Of a stretch of 64,000 nucleotides of DNA, positions 44,181 through 50,860 are shown one piece after another. The DNA lies in assembly GCF_003008555.2 (NCBI RefSeq), contig NZ_CP027665.1, positions 1,550,001-1,614,000 on the forward strand, given 5' to 3'. The notes below the pieces were generated by a model, which worked only from the letters and a program-made list of their open reading frames with translations, had not been told where the DNA came from and did no database searches. A program made the position numbers and the translations under genes. Source of the DNA: Pukyongiella litopenaei. Its GTDB lineage: Bacteria > Pseudomonadota > Alphaproteobacteria > Rhodobacterales > Rhodobacteraceae. The stretch's first letter is position 1; each line of letters starts with the position of its first letter.

Positions 44181-45206
44181 TCAGACCGGCGCATCCGCGC
44201 GCAGCAGGCCCGCATCCCTGAGATCGGCCCAGAGCGCGGCGGGCAGTTCGGCCTGCGCCGCCGCCAGGTTGCTGTCCATCTCGGCCACGCCCTGCCCGCC
44301 GGGGATCACCGACAGGGTGCAGGGGTGGCGCAGCGGGAACTGGAACGCCGCATCGACCATCCGCACCCCATGCGCGGCGCAGATCGTTTCGATCCGGGCG
44401 ACGCGGTCGAGGATCTCCGGCGGCGCCGGGTCGTAATTGTAGAACGCGCCGGGGCGCGGCCCGCTGGCGAGGATGCCGGAATTATACGGCCCGCCGATCA
44501 CCACGCCGATCCCGCGCCGTTCCGCCAGCGGCAGGAAACTGTCCAGCGCCTCCTGTTCCAGCAGGGTATAGCGCCCGGCCAGCAGGAAGATGTCGAAATC
44601 GCCCCGTTCGGCCAGCGTCTGGCAGGGCTGCCATTCGTTCACCCCCGCACCGAAGGCCCGGATCACGCCCTGGTCGCGCAGCGACAGCAGCGCGCGGTAT
44701 CCGCCCGCCATGAATTCCTCGATCCGCGCGGCCAGCGCCTCGGCCGAGCCGTGGTTGAAGATGTCGATGTCATGGGCGAACAGCAGGTCGATCCGGTCCA
44801 CGCCCAGCCGCTCCAGCGACTGCTCGACCGACCGCATCACCCCGTCATGGCCGTAATCGTAGATCTCGCGCCGCGATGGCACGTCGAACCATTTGCCGAC
44901 CCCGTCCCGGTCCTCGGGCCTGCAGGCCCGCAGCAGGCGGCCAACCTTGGTGGACAGCACATAGCTGTCGCGCGGCTTGCCGCGCAGGAACCGGTTGAGC
45001 CGGGTTTCCGACAGGCCCATCCCGTAGAGCGGCGCGGTGTCGAAATAGCGCACACCGGCGGCCCAGGCCCGGTCCAGGATCGCGTTTGCGTCATCGTCCG
45101 ATATCGCGCGATACAGGTTTCCCAGCGGCGCGGTGCCGAACCCGAGCCGGGTAAAATCCAGCCCGCCATTGCCGATCCGGTCCCAGTGGCAACTCTCAAG
45201 TCCCAT
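44181..45206 (-). CDS. Aldo/keto reductase, probable L-fucose (D-threo-aldose) 1-dehydrogenase
   Basis: A 341-residue AKR: LGFGTAPLGNLYRAISDDDANAILDRAW, catalytic Asp and Tyr in VRYFDTAPLYGMGLSE, Lys in VLSTKVGRLL, and the histidine in DLLFAHDID. It belongs to the D-threo-aldose/L-fucose dehydrogenase group by its GLSExRLxRFL start and length. It oxidises the sugar to its lactone. It is the first gene of the dehydrogenase-lactonase operon and is divergent from the sgcQ-like gene. The ATG at 45204-45206 follows CAGGGGAGGGCGC. Confidence 0.85.
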   Translation of the reverse strand: MGLESCHWDRIGNGGLDFTRLGFGTAPLGNLYRAISDDDANAILDRAWAAGVRYFDTAPLYGMGLSETRLNRFLRGKPRDSYVLSTKVGRLLRACRPEDRDGVGKWFDVPSRREIYDYGHDGVMRSVEQSLERLGVDRIDLLFAHDIDIFNHGSAEALAARIEEFMAGGYRALLSLRDQGVIRAFGAGVNEWQPCQTLAERGDFDIFLLAGRYTLLEQEALDSFLPLAERRGIGVVIGGPYNSGILASGPRPGAFYNYDPAPPEILDRVARIETICAAHGVRMVDAAFQFPLRHPCTLSVIPGGQGVAEMDSNLAAAQAELPAALWADLRDAGLLRADAPV

Positions 45207-45262
45207 GCGCGCCCTCCCCTGCGGCCGGGTTCTTCCGGGTTCTTCCGGGGGCCAATTCCCCT

Positions 45263-45290
45263 TGCCTGCATAAGAAACCCCGCTAGGCTC
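45263..45290 (+). promoter_or_regulatory. Candidate promoter for the sgcQ-like operon
   Basis: TTGCCT at 45263-45268 and TAGGCT at 45285-45290 with a 16-base spacer, about 30 bases before the ATG at 45320, which has GGGGGAGGAGG as ribosome site. Confidence 0.35.
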
Positions 45291-45319
45291 CGTTTCAAGC
45301 ACAAAGGGGGAGGAGGCGC

Positions 45320-46129
45320 ATGAACAATTTCAGGCGCGTGTTCGGCGATGGAAAGCCGGTCATTGCGATGGTGCATCTGGGCGCCTTGCCGGGTGCGCCG
45401 CTGCATGACGCGGATGCCGGGCTGGACGGGCTGGTTGCCGCCGCCCGCGCCGATCTGGCCGCCCTGCAGGCCGCCGGGGTCGATGCGGTGATGTTCGGCA
45501 ACGAAAACGACCGCCCCTATGAATTCGATGTCGACCGCGCCTCGACCGCCACCATGGCCTTCGTGATCGGGCAGTTGCGCGGCGAGATCACCGTGCCCTT
45601 CGGGGTCAACGTGCTGTGGGATCCGCACAGCACCGTGGCGCTGGCCGCCGCCACCGGCGCCGCGTTCTGCCGCGAGATCTTTACCGGCACCTATGCCTCC
45701 GACATGGGGCCGTGGACGCCGGACGCGGGCGCGGCGCTGCGCTATCGCGACCGGCTGGGGCGGCGCGACCTGGCGATGCTCTACAATGTCTCGGCCGAAT
45801 TCGCCGACAGTCTCGACCGCCGACCGCTGCCCGACCGGGCGCGTTCGGCGGTGTTTTCGTCGATCCCCGACGCGGTGCTGGTGTCGGGGCAGATCACCGG
45901 CGAGGCGGCGGAGATGGGCGATCTGCAGGCGGTCAAGGCGGCGCTGCCGGAGGTGCCGGTGCTGGCCAATACCGGGGTGAAACACGACACAGTCGCCGAT
46001 GTGCTGCGCATCGCCGATGGCTGCGTGGTGGGATCGTCGCTGAAGATCGACGGCGATACCTGGAACCCGGTCGATGCCGAGCGCGCCGCCGATTTCATGG
46101 CCCGCGCCCGGGCCGCGCGCGGCGGCTGA
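45320..46129 (+). CDS. BtpA/SgcQ-family protein
   Basis: A 269-residue TIM-barrel-like protein: PVIAMVHLGALPGAPLHDADAG, AGVDAVMFGNENDRPYEF, VPFGVNVLWDP, FCREIFTGTYASDMGPW, SGQITGEAAEMGDLQAVK and VLANTGVKHDTVADVLRIADGCVVGSSLKIDG. It is clearly the BtpA/SgcQ family, whose best-known members are a photosystem I biogenesis factor and the E. coli sgc operon protein; the reaction is unknown. It starts an operon with an M42 peptidase-like gene and an FGGY kinase. Confidence 0.9.
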   Translation: MNNFRRVFGDGKPVIAMVHLGALPGAPLHDADAGLDGLVAAARADLAALQAAGVDAVMFGNENDRPYEFDVDRASTATMAFVIGQLRGEITVPFGVNVLWDPHSTVALAAATGAAFCREIFTGTYASDMGPWTPDAGAALRYRDRLGRRDLAMLYNVSAEFADSLDRRPLPDRARSAVFSSIPDAVLVSGQITGEAAEMGDLQAVKAALPEVPVLANTGVKHDTVADVLRIADGCVVGSSLKIDGDTWNPVDAERAADFMARARAARGG

Positions 46130-46139
46130 GGGGCGGGCG

Positions 46140-47225
46140 ATGCGCGAGCGCCTGAAAACCGACCTGACCGACCTGATGCTGGTACCGGGGCTATCGGGGC
46201 ACGAGGACCGGGTGCGCGGCGCGATCCGCGACCGGCTGCCCGGCGGCGTGCAGGCGCGCGGCGACCGGCTCGGCAACCTGATCGCCAGCTTTCCCGGCAC
46301 CGGCCCCTCGGTGATGCTGTTCACCCATATGGACCAGCTGGGGTTCATCGTGCGCAGGATCGAGGATGACGGGGCGATCCGGGTCGAACGGCTGGGTGGC
46401 GTGCCCGAACGCGCGCTGGCCGCGCAGCCGGTGATCCTGTGCCCGCCGGGCCAGCCCGACATCCCGGCCCTGATCGCCAACAAGAGCCACCACGCCACCA
46501 CGCCGGACGAGAAATACCATGTCCTGCGCGCGCCCGACCTGCGCATCGACGCGGGGTTTTCCAGCCGCGCCGAGGCCGAGGCGGCGGGTATCCGCATCGG
46601 CGTGCCGGTGGTCTACCGGCCGTCGGCCACCGAACTGGCGGGCGGGCGCATTGCCGGCACGGCGGTCGACGACCGCGCCGGCTGCGCGGTGCTGCTGGAA
46701 GTGGCGCGTGCGCTGGCGGCGCGCGAAAACGGCCCGCCGGTGCATCTGGTGTTTTCGGTGCAGGAAGAATTCAACCTGCGCGGCGCGGTGGTGGCGGCGC
46801 AGGCGCTGCGCCCCGACATCGCGATCCAGATCGACCTGATGAACGCCACCGACACGCCCGAGATGGCCGACCGGGGCGATATGCGGCTGGGCGGCGGGCC
46901 GGGAATGAGCCTTTATTCCTTTCACGGGCGCGGCACCCTGAACGGGGTGATCCCGCATCCGGGCCTCGTCGCACTGGTCGAGAACGCCGCCGCCGCCGGG
47001 GCGCTGCCCCTGCAACGATCCGCGCAGGTGGGCGTTCTGACCGACCTGTCCTATGTCCAGCTGGTCGGCGACGGCGTGGCCAGCGTCGATCTGGGCTTTC
47101 CCATGCGCTATTCCCATTCGGCGCAGGAAATGTGCGACCTGTCCGATCTCGAAGGCCTCACCCGCCTGCTGCTGGCCGCGCTGGCCCGCATCGGACCGGA
47201 TTTCCCGCTGGAACGAACCCCGTGA
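46140..47225 (+). CDS. M42-family metallopeptidase-like protein (SgcX-like)
   Basis: A 361-residue protein of the M42/FrvX/SgcX class: MLVPGLSGHEDRVRGAI, FTHMDQLGFIVRRI, GTAVDDRAGCAVLLEVAR, FSVQEEFNLRGAVVAAQ with catalytic Glu pair, QIDLMNATDTPEM and a final RYSHSAQEMCDLSDLEGL. The metal ligands of the family are retained. Characterised M42 enzymes are cobalt or zinc aminopeptidases, but sugar-operon members have no known peptide substrate. The ATG at 46140 follows GAGGGGCGGGCG; its TGA overlaps the kinase GTG. Confidence 0.88.
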   Translation: MRERLKTDLTDLMLVPGLSGHEDRVRGAIRDRLPGGVQARGDRLGNLIASFPGTGPSVMLFTHMDQLGFIVRRIEDDGAIRVERLGGVPERALAAQPVILCPPGQPDIPALIANKSHHATTPDEKYHVLRAPDLRIDAGFSSRAEAEAAGIRIGVPVVYRPSATELAGGRIAGTAVDDRAGCAVLLEVARALAARENGPPVHLVFSVQEEFNLRGAVVAAQALRPDIAIQIDLMNATDTPEMADRGDMRLGGGPGMSLYSFHGRGTLNGVIPHPGLVALVENAAAAGALPLQRSAQVGVLTDLSYVQLVGDGVASVDLGFPMRYSHSAQEMCDLSDLEGLTRLLLAALARIGPDFPLERTP

Positions 47226-48706
47226 CCTATACGCTGGGCGTCGATATCGGCACCTATCAGACCAAGGGCGTCCTGGTCGATGGCGGCGGCCGGATCGTCG
47301 CGCAGGCGGCCCGTGCGCATGAGATGATCGTGCCTTGCCCCGGCCGCGCCGAACACCGGGCCGAAGCGGACTGGTGGGGCGATTTCGTGCATGTCACGCG
47401 CGCCCTGCTGGCCGACAGCCGCATCGAGGCGCGGGCGATCGGTGCCGTGGCCTGTTCGGCCATCGGTCCCTGCATGCTGCCGGTCGACGGCGATGGCACG
47501 CCGCTGATGAACGCCGTGCTCTACGGCGTCGACACGCGGGCAACCGCGCAGATCGACGCGCTGAACGCCCGGATCGGCGCGGACACCATCTTAGAGCGTT
47601 GCGGCAATGCGCTGACCAGTCAGGCGGTCGGCCCCAAGATCCAGTGGCTGCAGGACGAACACCCCGGGATCTTCGCCCGCGCCCGCCATATCCTGACCTC
47701 GACCTCGTATCTGGTGATGAAATTGACCGGCGAGGTGGTGATCGACCACTATACCGCCGCCAATTTCGCGCCGCTCTATGATGTCGACCGGCTGGACTGG
47801 ACCGACGAACTGGCCCCCGACCTGATCGACCGCGACCGGCTGCCCCGGCTGATGTGGTCGAACGAAATCGCCGGCCGGATCACCGCGCGGGCGGCGGCGG
47901 AAACCGGACTGGCCGTTGGCACGCCGGTCACCTGCGGCACCATCGACGCCGCCGCCGAGGCGGTGAGCGTCGGCGTCAGGGGCAACGGCGACATGATGAT
48001 GATGTATGGCTCGACCATCTTCATCATCACCCTGACCGACACCCGGCTGCGCGACGCCCGCCTGTGGTATGCGCCCTGGCTGTTCGCCGGTCAGCACGCG
48101 TCGATGGCCGGGCTGGCCACCTCGGGCACGCTGACCCACTGGTTCCGCGACACCTTTGCCCGCGACCTGGACCGCGACACCGCGTTCGCGACGCTTGCCG
48201 CCGAGGCCGCGCACAGCCCGCCGGGGGCCAACGGCCTGCTGCTGTTGCCCTATTTCTCGGGCGAACGCACCCCGATCCACGACCCCGCCGCCAAGGGCGC
48301 GTTTTTCGGGCTGAACCTGACCCATGGGCGCGGCGACATGTATCGCGCCCTGATCGAAGGCATCGCCTGCGGCACCAACCATGTGATCGAAACCTATGCC
48401 GAGGCCGGCCAGCGCCCGGACCGCGTTCTGGCGGTCGGGGGCGGCACGCAAAACAGGCTGTGGCTGGAGGCGACGGGCGATTTCAGCGGGCTGGACCAGA
48501 TCGTCTGCGACAAGACCGTGGGGGCCAGTTTTGGCGATGCGTTCCTCGCCGCCTGCGCGGTCGGGACGGCGTCGGCGGCGGATATCGACGACTGGAACCC
48601 GGTTGCCGAGCGGGTCGTCGCCGCCCCGCAAGACATCCACCGGCGGCATTACGGGCTGTTCCGGCGGCTCTACGACCAGACCAGCGACATCGCCGCCGCG
48701 CTCTGA
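47222..48706 (+). CDS. FGGY-family carbohydrate kinase
   Basis: A 494-residue kinase of the xylulokinase/gluconokinase superfamily: phosphate-1 LGVDIGTYQTKGVLVDGGG, GAVACSAIGP, TCGTIDAAAEAV, LPYFSGERTPIHDP, the FGGY signature region ALIEGIACGTNHVIE and adenosine motif VLAVGGGTQNRLWLE. The sugar phosphorylated is unknown. It starts with GTG at 47222 overlapping the M42 stop (GTGA), so the three genes are tightly coupled. No transporter or isomerase is adjacent. Confidence 0.92.
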   Translation: MTYTLGVDIGTYQTKGVLVDGGGRIVAQAARAHEMIVPCPGRAEHRAEADWWGDFVHVTRALLADSRIEARAIGAVACSAIGPCMLPVDGDGTPLMNAVLYGVDTRATAQIDALNARIGADTILERCGNALTSQAVGPKIQWLQDEHPGIFARARHILTSTSYLVMKLTGEVVIDHYTAANFAPLYDVDRLDWTDELAPDLIDRDRLPRLMWSNEIAGRITARAAAETGLAVGTPVTCGTIDAAAEAVSVGVRGNGDMMMMYGSTIFIITLTDTRLRDARLWYAPWLFAGQHASMAGLATSGTLTHWFRDTFARDLDRDTAFATLAAEAAHSPPGANGLLLLPYFSGERTPIHDPAAKGAFFGLNLTHGRGDMYRALIEGIACGTNHVIETYAEAGQRPDRVLAVGGGTQNRLWLEATGDFSGLDQIVCDKTVGASFGDAFLAACAVGTASAADIDDWNPVAERVVAAPQDIHRRHYGLFRRLYDQTSDIAAAL

Positions 48707-48768
48707 GCAAGGCAGCGCCGGTTTCTTCCGGGCCATTGTCATGTTCACCGCAGGATCGGGCGGCCTGC

Positions 48769-49374
48769 CTACCAGAGCGAATTTGCGGCGCGGGCGGGCC
48801 ATTCGCGGTCGTATTCCGCGCCGCCTTCTTCGCCATCGGTCATTTCGGCCAGGATCTGGCCCGCCGTGGGCAGATCGTCGCGCCGGGCGATGCCGTCCCA
48901 GGTGCCGGACCGCATCAGCGCGCGGGCGCATTGGCTGTAGATTTCGGCAATCGCGATCACGATCACTGTGGCCGGCTGGCGGCCGTTCTTTTCGAACCGC
49001 GCCCGAAGCGCAGCGTCGGCGGTCAGCCGCGCCGTCCCGTTGACGCGCATCACGCTGTCCGAGCCGGGTACCAGGAACAGCAGCGACACCCGCCCGTCGG
49101 CGACGATGTTGCGCAGGCTGTCCAGCCGGTTGTTGCCGCGCCAGTCGGGCAGGGCCAGCGTTCCGGGGTCCAGTTCGGCCACCACCGGGCCATCATCGCC
49201 GCGCGGGCTGCCATCGGTGCCGTCCGGGCCGACCGTGGTCAGCACACATAGCCGCGACGCCATGATCCAGCGCCGGTAGAGCGGCGTCATCCGCCGCGCC
49301 ACCTTGCGCAACGCCGGGGCGCCGGGGCGGCCATAAAGCGCCTCAAGCGCCGGAATGTCGTCAATGTACTGCAT
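48769..49374 (-). CDS. Pyridoxamine 5'-phosphate oxidase-fold flavoprotein
   Basis: A 201-residue protein of the MSMEG_1061-like PNPOx group: IMASRLCVLTTVGPDGTDGSPRGDDGPVV, LALPDWRGNNRLDSLRNIVADGRVSLLFLVPG, VNGTARLTAD and IYSQCARALMRSGTW. These bind FMN or F420 and the substrate is usually unknown. The ATG at 49372-49374 gives a standard start; a TTG three codons upstream is possible. It overlaps the plsC 3' end by 14 bases and is likely cotranscribed with it. Confidence 0.85.
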   Translation of the reverse strand: MQYIDDIPALEALYGRPGAPALRKVARRMTPLYRRWIMASRLCVLTTVGPDGTDGSPRGDDGPVVAELDPGTLALPDWRGNNRLDSLRNIVADGRVSLLFLVPGSDSVMRVNGTARLTADAALRARFEKNGRQPATVIVIAIAEIYSQCARALMRSGTWDGIARRDDLPTAGQILAEMTDGEEGGAEYDREWPARAANSLW

Positions 49375-50101
49375 CTGGATCAAACCCCGCTTCGCGCATC
49401 AGCGCGTTGGATTTCGCCTCGACCACCCGCTCCAGTTCGGCGGTCAGCTCGGTCCGCGACAACCCCGGCAGGATCGGGTCGAGAAACTCGACCACGCCCA
49501 GCCCCGGCCTGCGCATCACCCCCGAGCGGGGCCAGAACAGGCCGACATTGGTCGCCACCGGCACACAGGGCTGCCCGAGTTCGCGATAGAGCACACCCGG
49601 CCCGGATTTATAGGGCCGATGGTCGCCCGGCGCGACACGCGTGCCCTGCGGATAGATGATCAGCTGGCCGGGTTCGGCCACCTCGGCGGCGACATCGCGC
49701 ACCATCTTTGCCAGCGCCGCGCCGCGCTTGCTGCGGTCGATCGGCACGCAGCCGAGCCGCTTGGCGTAGAGGCCGATCACCGGCGTCCACAGCAATTCGC
49801 GCTTCATGATGAACTTGGGCCAGGGCACGGCGTCGAATATGATCAGGATATCGAGAAACGACTGGTGCTTGGCCGCGATCAGCACCTCGTCCTGCGGCGG
49901 GGTGCCGCGCACCTCGGTGCGGATGCCGACCATGACCCGCGCCGTCCACAGCACCACCTTGCAATAGCTCTTGCAGGCGGCCCGGGCGCCCTTGCGCGAT
50001 ACCGCCGCCCAGGGCGCGAACAACAGCCCCCAGACTGCCATGAACCCGTAGATGAACAGGACGAAGAAAAGCGAACGCAGCCACTGAATCGCCTGTCCCA
50101 T
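49361..50101 (-). CDS. plsC: 1-acyl-sn-glycerol-3-phosphate acyltransferase
   Basis: A 246-residue membrane-associated acyltransferase: an N-terminal hydrophobic segment (LFFVLFIYGFMAVWGLLFAPW), block I KHQSFLDILI (HX4D), block II GCVPIDRSKRG, block III IIYPQGTR and block IV CVPVATNVGLFWP. It makes phosphatidic acid from lysophosphatidic acid at the inner membrane. Block I starts with Lys where many PlsC proteins have Asn. It is divergent from the zinc-ribbon gene across 165 bases. Confidence 0.92.
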   Translation of the reverse strand: MGQAIQWLRSLFFVLFIYGFMAVWGLLFAPWAAVSRKGARAACKSYCKVVLWTARVMVGIRTEVRGTPPQDEVLIAAKHQSFLDILIIFDAVPWPKFIMKRELLWTPVIGLYAKRLGCVPIDRSKRGAALAKMVRDVAAEVAEPGQLIIYPQGTRVAPGDHRPYKSGPGVLYRELGQPCVPVATNVGLFWPRSGVMRRPGLGVVEFLDPILPGLSRTELTAELERVVEAKSNALMREAGFDPDAVH

Positions 50102-50266
50102 CCCTGTCGTTCCTTTCGCCCGGCCCCGGTCACCCGGTTTTGCCCCAGCACCGGCGCGGTTTCAATGCCGCGCAGGCGTCCCGGCGCCGAGCGGTCGATG
50201 CGCCATTGCCCCGGCGCGTGGAATTCCTATGATCGCGGCTCCGAACGATTGCGCGGAAAGCCTGCG

Positions 50267-50854
50267 ATGCGCCTGTCCTGTCCCAGTTGCCGAATCCTCT
50301 ATGACGTACCGGGCGGGGTGATCCCCGAAACCGGCCGCATCGTCGAATGCCCCAGCTGCGGGCGGGTCTGGCTGCAGAAACCGGTCGCGATCGCCGATGC
50401 CGAAACGATGCACCCGGCGCCGACCGATGCGGAGACCGATGCGCCTGCCGGAGACGACGAGAACTTCGAACCGCCGCCGCGGCTCGAACACAGCCCCGAG
50501 GTTCTGCGGATCCTGCGCGAAGAGGCGGAACGCGAAACCCGCCTGCGCCAGCAGGATGCCACGCCGACACCCGCCGCGCCGGAGCGCGACATGCCGGCGG
50601 CACGGGATGGCGTGGCCACGGAAACCGTCCCCGCACCGGCGCCCGCCCCCGCGCGGCCGGGCGGCACCGGATTTGCCCGCGGCTTTCTCACCGCGCTGGT
50701 GATCGCGGCGCTGGCGGTGCTGGCCTATGTCAACGCCGCACGGATCGCCGAGCGGGTGCCACAGGCGGAACCGGCCCTGACGGTCTATGTGGAAAAGGTG
50801 AACGCGGCGCGGCTGTGGCTGACGGTGCAGGCGCAGGCGATGGGGCTGCGATAG
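50267..50854 (+). CDS. MJ0042-type zinc-ribbon membrane protein
   Basis: A 195-residue protein. The first 40 residues are a zinc ribbon, MRLSCPSCRILYDVP then VECPSCGRVW (CxxC twice). A long acidic and Pro/Ala-rich low-complexity linker follows to about residue 140, then one membrane span (GFLTALVIAALAVLAYV) and a short tail. This zinc-ribbon plus single-span layout is common in alphaproteobacteria; the function is not known. It stops six bases before the convergent TIGR02302 gene. Confidence 0.85.
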   Translation: MRLSCPSCRILYDVPGGVIPETGRIVECPSCGRVWLQKPVAIADAETMHPAPTDAETDAPAGDDENFEPPPRLEHSPEVLRILREEAERETRLRQQDATPTPAAPERDMPAARDGVATETVPAPAPAPARPGGTGFARGFLTALVIAALAVLAYVNAARIAERVPQAEPALTVYVEKVNAARLWLTVQAQAMGLR

Positions 50855-50860
50855 GTCGGC

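Noticed and set aside
45227-45246. Two tandem copies of GGGTTCTTCC upstream of the aldo/keto reductase gene
   Set aside because: Only two 10-base copies, with no start codon, stop or known binding motif; kept as a simple local duplication.
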